Assembly (NCBI GenBank): GCA_033720695.1
Contig: JAWWCA010000076.1
Coordinates: forward strand, 1 to 14,910
Source of the DNA: DATGQT01 sp033720695
Lineage (GTDB): Bacteria > Bacteroidota > Rhodothermia > Rhodothermales > Rubricoccaceae
Length of the DNA: 14,910 bases
Direction of reading: 5' to 3'
Positions 1 through 7,809 of the stretch are shown in pieces (positions within the stretch are counted from its first letter, which is position 1; each line of letters opens with the position of its first letter). The position numbers and the translations under genes are program-made. The notes under the pieces were generated by a model. It was not told where the DNA came from, ran no database searches, and was given only the letters and a program-made list of their open reading frames with translations.

Positions 1-70
1 ACCTTCAGGGCTGCCCGAGCCCCGGGCTCGCGGCCCCGCAGGGCGCACCGTCCCCCAGACCCCCAGCCTT

Positions 71-3000
71 ATGATCCAGGCCATCAAGAACCTCTTCGGC
101 GGCGACAGCAATGAGCGCGAGCTGAAGAAGCTCTGGCCCCTCGTCGACGAGATCAACGCGATCTACGAGACGCTCCACGACCTCAGCGACGACGACCTCC
201 GCGCCAAGACCGACGCGTTCCGGGCCCAGGTCCGCGAGGCCGTCGCGCCCATCGAGGAGGAGCAGGCGGCGACCCGCGCCCGGCTCCGGGCCGCCCAGAG
301 GGGCGGCGAGGAGGTCGGCGGCGACGGGCAGGCGGCGCCGGAGCGCGAGCGCCTCTCCGTCCGCGAGCGGCAGGACCTCTACGCCCGGCTCGAGGACCTC
401 GAGGGCGACTGGCTCGACGCGGCCGAGGACGCCCTCGAGGAGGTGCTGCCCGAGGCGTTCGCCGTGATCAAGGAGACGTGCCGGCGGTTCTTGGGGAAGA
501 CGTGGGAGGCCGGGGGCGCCGAGATCGAGTGGCAGATGGTGCCGTTCGACGTCCAGCTCCTCGGCGGCATCGCGCTCCATCGGGGGAGCGTGGCCGAGAT
601 GAAGACGGGCGAGGGCAAGACGCTCACGGCCGTGGCCCCGATCTACCTCAACGCCCTCGTCGGGCGCGGCGTCCACGTCATCACCGTCAACCCGTACCTC
701 GCGCAGCGCGACGCCGAGTGGATGGGGCCCATCTTCGGGTTCCACGGCCTCACGGTCGACTGCATCGACAAGCACCCGTCCCACAGCCCGGGCCGCCGCG
801 AGGCCTACCGCGCCGACGTCACCTACGGCACCAACAACGAGTTCGGGTTCGACTACCTCCGCGACAACTCGTTCGTCGTCGACGCCGAGCAGCTCGTCCA
901 GCGCGGCCACCACTACACGATCGTCGACGAGGTCGACTCCGTCCTCATCGACGAGGCCCGGACGCCGCTCATCATCTCCGGCCCCGTGCCGCAGGGCGAC
1001 GAGGACCGGTTCAAGGAGCTCAACCCCCACGTCGAAAAGCTCGTCTACAGCCAGCAGAAGGTCGTCGCCGGCTTCGTCTCCGACGCCGAGCGCCTCCTGA
1101 AGGAGCGGGACGAGGCCGAAGCCGCCGGCGACAAGAAGCGAGCGAGCCAGCTCGAGGACGAGGCCGGCCTCGCGCTCCTCCGCGCCCAGCGCGGCTTCCC
1201 CCGCAACAAGAAGCTCATCAAGCTCAAGGGCGAGCCCGGCGTCGAGCAGATCCTCCGCAAAACCGAGTTCTTCTACCTCCAGGACAACGCGAAGCGGATG
1301 CCCGAGGTGGACGAGCCGCTCCACTTCGCCCTCGACGAGAAGCTCCACTCCATCGAGATGACCGACAAGGGCCGCGCGTTCATCGCGAAGGCGGCCGGCG
1401 AGGACATCTCGTTCTTCATCATCCCCGACGTCGGCGAGGAGATCGCCCGCATCGAGCGGGAGTACGAGGAGAAGAAGACGGCGCTCTACGACGCGCTCCA
1501 GGCCGACGGCTCGCTCTCGGAGGAGAAGCGCGAGAACAAGCTGATGAACGACCTCGGCCTCCTCAACAACGAGATGGAGGAGGCCAAGCGCGAGCTCTAC
1601 ACCACGTACTCCGAGCGGAACGAGCGCATCCACGCCGTCAACCAGCTCCTCCGCGGCTACACCCTCTACGAGAAGGACGTCGAGTACATCGTCCAGGACG
1701 ACAAGGTGATGATCGTCGACGTCCACACGGGCCGCGTGCTCCCGGGGCGCCGCTACTCCGACGGCCTCCACCAGGCCATCGAGGCGAAGGAGAAGGTGAA
1801 GGTGCAGGCGGCGACGCAGACCTACGCGACGGTCACCATCCAGAACTACTTCCGCCTCTACGCCAAGCTCGCCGGCATGACCGGCACTGCCGAGACCGAG
1901 TCCGAGGAGTTCCACAAGATCTACGGCCTCCCCGTCGTCGTCATCCCGACGAACCGGTCCGTCATCCGCGACGACCAGGAGGACCTCGTCTACAAGACGA
2001 AGCGGGCGAAGTACCGCGCCGTCATCGACCAGATCGAGGGCTACCACGAGAAGGGGCAACCCGTCCTCGTCGGCACGACCTCGGTCGAGGTCTCGGAGAC
2101 GCTCAGCCGCATGCTCCAGCGCGCCGGCATCAAGCACAACGTGCTCAACGCGAAGGCGAGCCGGGCCCAGAGCGAGGCCCAGATCGTGGCCGAGGCCGGG
2201 AAGCCCGGCGCGGTCACGATCGCCACGAACATGGCCGGGCGCGGCACCGACATCAAGCTGGGCGAGGGCGTCAAGGAGCTCGGCGGCCTCGCCATCCTCG
2301 GCACCGAGCGCCATGAGAGCCGCCGCATCGACCTCCAGCTCCGCGGCCGGGCCGGCCGCCAGGGCGACCCCGGCGAGTCGGTCTTCTACGTCTCGCTCGA
2401 GGACGACCTCATGCGGCTCTTCGGCCACGACCGCACCGCGCGGATCATGGACAAGCTGGGCATGGAGGAGGACGAGGTGATCACGCACAAGTGGATCACC
2501 AAGGGCATCGAGCGGGCGCAGCAGAAGGTGGAGCAGAACAACTTCGGGATTCGCAAGCGCCAGCTCGAGTACGACGACGTCCTCAACGCCCAGCGCGAGG
2601 TGATCTACGACCGCCGCATGCACGCGCTCGTCGGCGACCGCCTCCGCGGCGACATCCTCGACATGCTCCGCGACTTCGTCGAGCGCGCCGTCCAGGCCCA
2701 CTTCGGCGACGGCGACCTCGACGAGATCCGCGAGAAGCTCCTCCGCCACCTCGCCTTCGACTTCCAGATCGACCGCGAGGAGGCCTACCGCCTCGGCGAG
2801 GACGGCCTCGTCGAGCGCATCCTCGACGAGGCCACCGAGCACTACCAGCGCAAGCGCGCCGCGCTCGCCCGACCGTTCTACACCTCGGCCCGCCAGATGA
2901 TGGAGCAGGCCGACGAGGAGAACCGGCCCAAGAAGCTCTACGTCGACTTCAGCGACGGCCGCCGCCACCTCCGGGCGATGGTCCGGCCCGCGGACGTGCT

Positions 3001-3502
3001 CGAGAGCGAGGGCGAGGAGATCAACGACGGGCTCGAGCGCGCCGCCGTCCTCACCGTCATCGACTCGAAGTGGGTGGACCACCTCCGCGACCTCGACGAG
3101 GTCAAGGAGGGCGTCGGCCTCCGCGCCTTCGGCCAGAAGGACCCCCTCATCGAGTACAAGATGGAGGCGTACCGCCTCTTCGCCGCCATGATCGAGGAGA
3201 TCGACGAGGAGGTGGTGGCGCTCGTGTTCAAGGCCGGCCCGCTCGTCCAGCGCGAGGGGCAGGCCCGGGCGGCGCAGGCGGCCCCCCGCCCGCGCCTCGA
3301 CCAGCGCCGGGCCCGCACCCAGCACGACTCGGCCGAGCAGGACTACTCGATCAAGTTCGGCGGCAACGGCGGGAACGCCGCGGCCGACCGGGACCCCACG
3401 GCGAAGGCCGAGCCCGTCATCGCGGGCGACCGCGTCGGCCGCAACGACCCGTGCCCGTGCGGCTCCGGGAAGAAGTACAAGCACTGCCACGGGCGCGCCT
3501 AG
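71..3502 (+). CDS. secA: Protein translocase subunit SecA (long Bacteroidetes-type form)
   Basis: Cytoplasmic ATPase that drives unfolded preproteins through the SecYEG channel. The 1143-residue product has the full SecA order. NBD1 carries Walker A MKTGEGKT (177-184) and the DEVD box (286-289) followed by IDEARTPLIISG. NBD2 carries TNMAGRGTD (719-727) and QLRGRAGRQGDPG (from 756). The helical scaffold/wing and a low-complexity linker follow. A C-terminal zinc motif has Cys1128, Cys1130, Cys1139 and His1140. It is much longer than E. coli SecA (901 residues). One charged insertion lies at about 56-120 and another, coiled-coil-like, within the preprotein-cross-linking region at about 310-535. 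Both are typical of Bacteroidetes relatives. The ATG at 71 gives the expected MIQAIKNLFG N-terminus. No Shine-Dalgarno is present; the leader is C-rich. The TAG stop sits in a small inverted repeat, and recN follows after 85 nt. The identification is secure. Confidence 0.98.
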   Translation: MIQAIKNLFGGDSNERELKKLWPLVDEINAIYETLHDLSDDDLRAKTDAFRAQVREAVAPIEEEQAATRARLRAAQRGGEEVGGDGQAAPERERLSVRERQDLYARLEDLEGDWLDAAEDALEEVLPEAFAVIKETCRRFLGKTWEAGGAEIEWQMVPFDVQLLGGIALHRGSVAEMKTGEGKTLTAVAPIYLNALVGRGVHVITVNPYLAQRDAEWMGPIFGFHGLTVDCIDKHPSHSPGRREAYRADVTYGTNNEFGFDYLRDNSFVVDAEQLVQRGHHYTIVDEVDSVLIDEARTPLIISGPVPQGDEDRFKELNPHVEKLVYSQQKVVAGFVSDAERLLKERDEAEAAGDKKRASQLEDEAGLALLRAQRGFPRNKKLIKLKGEPGVEQILRKTEFFYLQDNAKRMPEVDEPLHFALDEKLHSIEMTDKGRAFIAKAAGEDISFFIIPDVGEEIARIEREYEEKKTALYDALQADGSLSEEKRENKLMNDLGLLNNEMEEAKRELYTTYSERNERIHAVNQLLRGYTLYEKDVEYIVQDDKVMIVDVHTGRVLPGRRYSDGLHQAIEAKEKVKVQAATQTYATVTIQNYFRLYAKLAGMTGTAETESEEFHKIYGLPVVVIPTNRSVIRDDQEDLVYKTKRAKYRAVIDQIEGYHEKGQPVLVGTTSVEVSETLSRMLQRAGIKHNVLNAKASRAQSEAQIVAEAGKPGAVTIATNMAGRGTDIKLGEGVKELGGLAILGTERHESRRIDLQLRGRAGRQGDPGESVFYVSLEDDLMRLFGHDRTARIMDKLGMEEDEVITHKWITKGIERAQQKVEQNNFGIRKRQLEYDDVLNAQREVIYDRRMHALVGDRLRGDILDMLRDFVERAVQAHFGDGDLDEIREKLLRHLAFDFQIDREEAYRLGEDGLVERILDEATEHYQRKRAALARPFYTSARQMMEQADEENRPKKLYVDFSDGRRHLRAMVRPADVLESEGEEINDGLERAAVLTVIDSKWVDHLRDLDEVKEGVGLRAFGQKDPLIEYKMEAYRLFAAMIEEIDEEVVALVFKAGPLVQREGQARAAQAAPRPRLDQRRARTQHDSAEQDYSIKFGGNGGNAAADRDPTAKAEPVIAGDRVGRNDPCPCGSGKKYKHCHGRA

Positions 3503-3508
3503 CGCGCC
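3492..3508 (+). repeat. Perfect 7-bp inverted repeat spanning the secA stop codon
   Basis: GGCGCGC (3492-3498) and GCGCGCC (3502-3508) are perfect reverse complements around a 3-nt loop, CTA. The TAG stop is at 3500-3502. The RNA could form a tight all-GC hairpin at the end of secA. No T-run follows directly; the nearest T-rich stretch is TTGTTTGG at 3518-3525. It could therefore be a weak terminator, a 3'-end stabiliser, or chance in GC-rich DNA. Confidence 0.35.
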
Positions 3509-3564
3509 ATCGGACGGTTGTTTGGTCGGGTCACCGGGGAAGCGAGCAATGACCCGCTGATCCG

Positions 3565-3589
3565 ATCCCCCGATCGTCAATCCCCCGAT
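3565..3589 (+). repeat. Tandem 10-bp direct repeat overlapping the recN start
   Basis: ATCCCCCGAT occurs at 3565-3574 and again at 3580-3589, a 15-nt period. The second copy runs into the recN ATG (3588-3590). The stretch just before it, 3559-3568, also contains GATCC/GATCCC variants. It may be a regulator-binding site or simply part of a C-rich leader. No LexA-like palindrome was seen here. Confidence 0.5.
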
Positions 3590-5312
3590 GCTCCGCTCCC
3601 TCTCCATCCGCGACTACGCGCTCATCGAGCGGCTCGAGGTCGAGTTCGATAGCGGCCTCAACATCATCACGGGCGAGACGGGCGCGGGCAAGAGCATCCT
3701 CCTCGGCGCCCTCGGCCTCCTCCTCGGCGACCGCGCGAGCACGGAGGCCGTCCGGACCGGGGCCAAGAAGGCCGTCGTCGAGGGCGTGTTCGACCACGCC
3801 GACGAGGGCCGGCTCCCGGCGTTGCTCCGGGAGCACGCGGTCGAGCCCGACCCGGACGGCGTGCTGATCGTCCGCCGCGAGGTCTCGCCGACGGGCAGCC
3901 GCGCCTTCGTCAACGACACCCCGGCCACGCTCGACGTCCTGCGCGAGGTGGCGAGCCACACCATCGACCTCCACGGGCAGCACGAGCACCAGTCGCTGCT
4001 CCGGACCGAGACCCACGTCGAGCTGCTGGACAACTTCGGCGGCCTCGGCGGCCTCGTCGAGACCTACCGGACGCGCTACGCCGACGTGGCCCGCCTCACG
4101 CGCGAGCGGGACGCCCTCGTCAAGCGCGAGACGGAGCTGCGGCAGCAGAAGGAGCTCATCGGGTTCCAGATCGAGGAGATCGACCGCGCCGCGCCCGTCC
4201 TCGGCGAGGAGGAGGAGCTGGAGGCCGAGCGCCGCATCCTCGAGAACGCCGAGCGCCTCTACGAGGCCACGGCCGCCCTCTACGAGCAGCTCTCCGAGAG
4301 CGACGACGCCCTCTATGACCGCCTCGTCCTCGTCCGCAACCAGCTCCACGACCTCGCCCGCATCGACGCCTCCTTCGACGACACCCTCGCGGAGGTCCGC
4401 TCGGCCGAGATCGTTCTGAAGGAGGCCACGCAGTTCCTCCAGGACTACAACGCGCGCATCGAGTTCAACCCCGAGCGGCTCGACGAAATCCGCGAGCGGC
4501 TGGGCGAGCTCGACTTCCTCGCCCGGAAGTACGGCGGCACCGTCGAGGCCGTCCTCGCCTTCCGCGAGGAGATCGGCCAGACGTACGAGCTCGCGGCCAA
4601 CTTCGAGGGCGCGATCGCCGCCCTCAACGGGCGGGTGGCCGAGGCCCAGGAGCGGCTCAGCCGGGCGGCCTACCGCCTCAGCCAGAAGCGCCACGAGGTG
4701 GCCCAGCGGATCGAGGAGATGATCGCGGTCGAGCTCGCCACGCTGGGCATGCCCCACGCGCAGTTCGTCGTCCGCTTCGGGCTCCAGGACGACGAGGGCG
4801 GGTGGATCGCGTTCCCGGAAGGGAACCGGACGCGCCGCGTGGCCGCCTACCCGGCCGGGGCCGACCTCGTCGAGTTCCACATCTCGGCCAACCTCGGGGA
4901 GGACCCGAAGCCGCTCGCCAAGGTGGCCTCCGGCGGCGAGATCGGCCGCATCATGCTCGCGCTCAAGACCATCCTGGCCAAGAGCGAGCGCCTCCCCATC
5001 CTCGTCTTCGACGAGATCGACACGGGCGTCTCGGGGCCCATCGCGAGGCGCGTGGGCGAGAGCATGCACCGGCTGGCGCAGTACCACCAGATCATCGCCA
5101 TCACGCACCTCCCGCAGATCGCCTCCCTCGGCGACGTCCACTTCGCCGTCGAGAAGGTGGTCGAGGAGGGGCGGACGAAGACGCGGATCCGCACGCTGGA
5201 CGAGCCCGAGCGCGCCGAGGAGATCGCGCTCCTCCTGGCCGGGGACGCCCCCAGCGAAGCGGCTCTCCAGAGCGCCCGGGAGCTCATCGAGAGCGGGCGC
5301 AGCGACGCGTAG
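3588..5312 (+). CDS. recN: DNA repair protein RecN (SMC-like ATPase)
   Basis: RecN is an SMC-related cytoplasmic ATPase. It acts early in repair of DNA double-strand breaks and helps broken ends find their partner. The 574-residue product (E. coli RecN is 553) has every hallmark. Walker A is GETGAGKS (29-36). The RecN-typical DLHGQHEHQ loop starts at 127. A central charged coiled coil covers about 150-350, the expected two arms. The ABC signature is KVASGGEIGR (445-454). Walker B FDEIDTG has Asp475/Glu476, and the H-switch ITHLPQ has His507. The ATG at 3588 gives MLRSLSIRDYALIE, the canonical start of the family. It lies 85 nt after secA, so it may be read through from secA or have its own promoter. 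A 10-bp direct repeat overlaps the start codon, and no SOS box is obvious. Confidence 0.97.
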   Translation: MLRSLSIRDYALIERLEVEFDSGLNIITGETGAGKSILLGALGLLLGDRASTEAVRTGAKKAVVEGVFDHADEGRLPALLREHAVEPDPDGVLIVRREVSPTGSRAFVNDTPATLDVLREVASHTIDLHGQHEHQSLLRTETHVELLDNFGGLGGLVETYRTRYADVARLTRERDALVKRETELRQQKELIGFQIEEIDRAAPVLGEEEELEAERRILENAERLYEATAALYEQLSESDDALYDRLVLVRNQLHDLARIDASFDDTLAEVRSAEIVLKEATQFLQDYNARIEFNPERLDEIRERLGELDFLARKYGGTVEAVLAFREEIGQTYELAANFEGAIAALNGRVAEAQERLSRAAYRLSQKRHEVAQRIEEMIAVELATLGMPHAQFVVRFGLQDDEGGWIAFPEGNRTRRVAAYPAGADLVEFHISANLGEDPKPLAKVASGGEIGRIMLALKTILAKSERLPILVFDEIDTGVSGPIARRVGESMHRLAQYHQIIAITHLPQIASLGDVHFAVEKVVEEGRTKTRIRTLDEPERAEEIALLLAGDAPSEAALQSARELIESGRSDA

Positions 5313-5367
5313 CGGCCGACAGGAGGGCCGGGCACGCGGAGGAGAAGAGGGCCCTGGGATCGCTGGG

Positions 5368-5398
5368 TTGTGTAGGGGTCGGGATCCGCGTATTATTC
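5368..5398 (+). promoter_or_regulatory. Candidate promoter for the histidine kinase gene
   Basis: TTGTGT (5368-5373) is followed after 17 nt by TATTAT (5391-5396), a sigma70-like arrangement. Read as a Bacteroidetes promoter, TTG is 20 nt before TATTATTC (5391-5398), which matches TAnnTTTG at four of the six fixed positions. It is an AT-rich island in GC-rich sequence, in the gap after recN, and ends 18 nt before the ATG at 5417. Assignment is by motif only. Confidence 0.5.
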
Positions 5399-5416
5399 GG
5401 CCCATCGACCACGCAC

Positions 5417-6658
5417 ATGCGGGACGTGGCCGCCGTGTCTGAATCGGTCCAGTCCAACCACACGCCTCCGCCGGCCGTCGCGAGCCCCGAGCGGCTGCGC
5501 GCCCTCGTGGCGTCGCGGCTGCTCGAAGCGCCGGCTGAAGAGGAGTTCGACCGGCTCACCCGGCTGCTGTGCCGGTTGCTCGGCGTGCCTGTCGCCCTCA
5601 TCACCGTCGTGGACGCGGCACGCCAGCACTTCGTGAGCCAGCAGGGGTTGGCGGAGCCGTGGGCCTCCGAGCGCGGCACCCCGCTCTCGCACTCGTTCTG
5701 CCAGTACGTCGTGGGCGACGGCAAGCTCCTCCAGGTCGAGGACGCCCGGCGCGACGAGCGGCTCCGGGACAACCTCGCCATCGAGGACCTCGGCGTGGTG
5801 TCGTACCTGGGGGTGCCGCTCCGCGACGCCGAAGGCAACGTGCTCGGCGCCGTCTGCGCCATCGACGGCACCCCGCGGCAGTGGTCCCCCGACGACATCC
5901 AGGCGCTCGACCTCATCGCGACGCTGGCCGCGTCGGAGATCGCGCTGCGCGAGGCGCTCCGGCGCGCGGAGGCGGCGGCCGACCAGATGCAGCGGCTCAA
6001 CACCACGCTCGAGGCCCGGGTGGCCGAGCGCACGGCCGAGGTCGAGCGTCTCGCCCAGGCCCTCACCGTCGCCGTGGAGGACGAGCGGGCGCGGCTCGCC
6101 CGCGACCTCCACGACGAGCTCCAGCAGATCCTCTACGGGGCCCGGCTCCAGATCGGGAACGGCCCGCTCGCAACCGAGGAGCTCGCGCACGTCTCGGGGC
6201 TCCTCAACCGCGCCGCGGGCATCGCACGCTCCCTCTCCCACGACCTCGCCCCGACCGTGCCCGAGGGGGCCAGCCTCCGCGACGCCCTCCGCGCCCTCGC
6301 CCGCTACGGCCACGCCGTCTACCGCCTCGACGTGTCGGTCGAGACCGACGACGTGCCGCTCCCCGGCCGGCCGCTCCAGCTCCTGGTCGGGCGCGTGGTG
6401 AAGGAGCTCCTCTTCAACGTGGCCAAGCACGCCGGCGTGCAGGAGGCGCAGCTCACCGGCCGCGCCTGCCCAGCGGCCATCGAGATCGCCGTCGCCGACG
6501 ACGGGCGGGGGTTCGACGCCCGCTCGCGAGAGGGGGGGATCGGGCTCACCGGGGTGCGGGAGCGCGTCCGCCTGTTCGGCGGGACCGTGGACGTCGAGTC
6601 GGCACCGGGGAACGGCACGACCGTGCGGGTGACGCTGCCCCAGGCCCGACGGAGCTGA
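5417..6658 (+). CDS. Soluble GAF-domain sensor histidine kinase (HisKA_3 type)
   Basis: A two-component sensor kinase of 413 residues that autophosphorylates on His232 and would pass phosphate to a response regulator, probably of the NarL/LuxR type. In order: a GAF sensor domain (about 35-185), a short coiled coil (about 190-220), a HisKA_3 dimerisation box with ERARLARDLHDELQQ around His232, and a HATPase_c domain. The ATPase domain has the N-box KELLFN (Asn334), the G1 box DDGRGF and the G2 box GGIGLTGVRER. No transmembrane segment or signal peptide is visible, so it senses a cytoplasmic or diffusible cue. GAF cysteines 95 and 147 are present; the ligand cannot be predicted. The frame is open from 4802 inside recN. 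I chose ATG 5417 because a candidate promoter ends just upstream; GTG 5435 is the alternative. No response regulator lies in the window, so it looks like an orphan. Confidence 0.9.
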   Translation: MRDVAAVSESVQSNHTPPPAVASPERLRALVASRLLEAPAEEEFDRLTRLLCRLLGVPVALITVVDAARQHFVSQQGLAEPWASERGTPLSHSFCQYVVGDGKLLQVEDARRDERLRDNLAIEDLGVVSYLGVPLRDAEGNVLGAVCAIDGTPRQWSPDDIQALDLIATLAASEIALREALRRAEAAADQMQRLNTTLEARVAERTAEVERLAQALTVAVEDERARLARDLHDELQQILYGARLQIGNGPLATEELAHVSGLLNRAAGIARSLSHDLAPTVPEGASLRDALRALARYGHAVYRLDVSVETDDVPLPGRPLQLLVGRVVKELLFNVAKHAGVQEAQLTGRACPAAIEIAVADDGRGFDARSREGGIGLTGVRERVRLFGGTVDVESAPGNGTTVRVTLPQARRS

Positions 6659-6740
6659 GCCCCCGGCCCTCATCCTGCGGCGGGGTGATTCGAGCCGGCC
6701 GATTTCGTAGTCTCCGGCCGTCCTGCCGTCCCCCGACCCG

Positions 6741-7754
6741 ATGCCCCACGACCGCCCCGACACGATCCCCATCGGCTCCGACCCCTCTCTCTTCCAGCCG
6801 CGCACCGACCTCTCCTCCCTCGCCGCCGCCGTCGATGGGCTCCGCCGGGAGGTGGGCAAGCTCATCGTGGGGCAGCACGCCCTGGTGGACGAGCTGATCG
6901 CGGCCCTGCTGGCCGGGGGGCACGTCCTCATCGAGGGGGTCCCGGGCGTGGCCAAGACCCTCACGGCCAAGCTGCTGGCGCGGGCCACCGGCCTCGACTA
7001 CGCCCGCATTCAGTTCACGCCGGACCTCATGCCGGCCGACGTGCTGGGCACGAGCGTCTTCAGCCCCCAGAGCGGGACGTTCGAGTTCCACCGCGGCCCC
7101 ATCTTCGCCGCCGTCGTCCTCATCGACGAGATCAACCGGGCGCCGGCCAAGACGCAGGCGGCGCTCTTCGAGGTGATGGAGGAACGGCAGGTGACGATGG
7201 ATGGGACGACGTACCCCCTGCCGAACCCCTTCGTCGTCCTCGCCACCCAGAACCCCATCGAGCACGAGGGGACCTACCGACTCCCCGAGGCCCAGCTCGA
7301 CCGGTTCCTCTTCAAGGTGCACGTCGGGTACCCGAGCCTGGACGAGGAGGCGCAGATCCTGGAGCGGTGGCAGTCGCACGGCGGGTTCCTCGACCTGGAG
7401 CGCGTCCAGCCTGTCTTGGACGCCGCGCGGCTGCGAGAGGCGCAGTCGGCCGTCCGTGCGATCCGCGTCGAAGGGCGCGTGCTCCGCTACATCGCCCAGC
7501 TCGTCGCCTCCACGCGGGCGCACCCGGCGCTCACCCTCGGCGCGAGCCCGCGGGCCAGCCTCGCCGTGCTTACCGGCGCCAAGGCCGTGGCCGCTATGGG
7601 CGGCCGGGACTTCGTGACGCCCGACGACGTGAAGGCCGTCCTGGCGCCCGCCCTCCGCCACCGCGTCATCCTCACGCCCGAGAAGGAGGTCGAGGGGGCA
7701 CGCCCGGGCACGGTCCTGAAGCGGATCGTCGAAGAGGTAGAGGTGCCCCGGTGA
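6741..7754 (+). CDS. MoxR-family AAA+ ATPase
   Basis: A cytoplasmic AAA+ ATPase of 337 residues. MoxR proteins act as chaperone-like machines that mature or remodel partners, usually partners with von Willebrand A or DUF58 domains. Walker A is GVPGVAKT (66-73) and Walker B is LIDEINRAP (Asp129/Glu130). The sensor-1 region ATQNPIEHEGTYRLPEAQLDRF is nearly diagnostic for the family. A C-terminal lid domain follows (about 235-337), including SPRASLAVL. The length is normal. ATG 6741 follows a C-rich leader; a weak TAGTCTCC box at 6708-6715 could be a -7 element, but no clear TTG partner is seen. The DUF58 gene follows after 55 nt, so the two are probably one operon. The precise substrate is unknown, as for most of the family. 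Confidence 0.95.
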   Translation: MPHDRPDTIPIGSDPSLFQPRTDLSSLAAAVDGLRREVGKLIVGQHALVDELIAALLAGGHVLIEGVPGVAKTLTAKLLARATGLDYARIQFTPDLMPADVLGTSVFSPQSGTFEFHRGPIFAAVVLIDEINRAPAKTQAALFEVMEERQVTMDGTTYPLPNPFVVLATQNPIEHEGTYRLPEAQLDRFLFKVHVGYPSLDEEAQILERWQSHGGFLDLERVQPVLDAARLREAQSAVRAIRVEGRVLRYIAQLVASTRAHPALTLGASPRASLAVLTGAKAVAAMGGRDFVTPDDVKAVLAPALRHRVILTPEKEVEGARPGTVLKRIVEEVEVPR

Positions 7755-7809
7755 GGGCACCGAGCTCCGCCCCTCATCCGGGCCTTCGAGAGTTGCTCGC
7801 CGCTTCGTG

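Noticed and set aside
16..30. CGAGCCC/GGGCTCG palindrome upstream of secA as a terminator of a preceding gene
   Set aside because: A single central base makes a poor hairpin loop and no T-run follows on either strand; chance in GC-rich DNA is likely.
3503..3587. LexA/SOS box upstream of recN
   Set aside because: No GAAC/GTTC or CTGT/ACAG dyad is visible in this gap.
5..3607. 1200-codon open frame on the minus strand opposite secA
   Set aside because: It mirrors the strong GC codon bias of secA, and its translation is a monotonous mix of Val, Leu, Glu, Asp, Arg and Ala with no domain. Such antisense frames are expected in high-GC genomes.
3531..5405. 624-codon minus-strand frame opposite recN
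   Set aside because: It has the same low-complexity antisense composition, and recN is unambiguous on the plus strand.
4802..5416. Upstream extension of the histidine kinase frame into recN
   Set aside because: The extension is Arg/Pro/Gly-rich shadow of recN without a domain, and a candidate promoter lies after it at 5368-5398.
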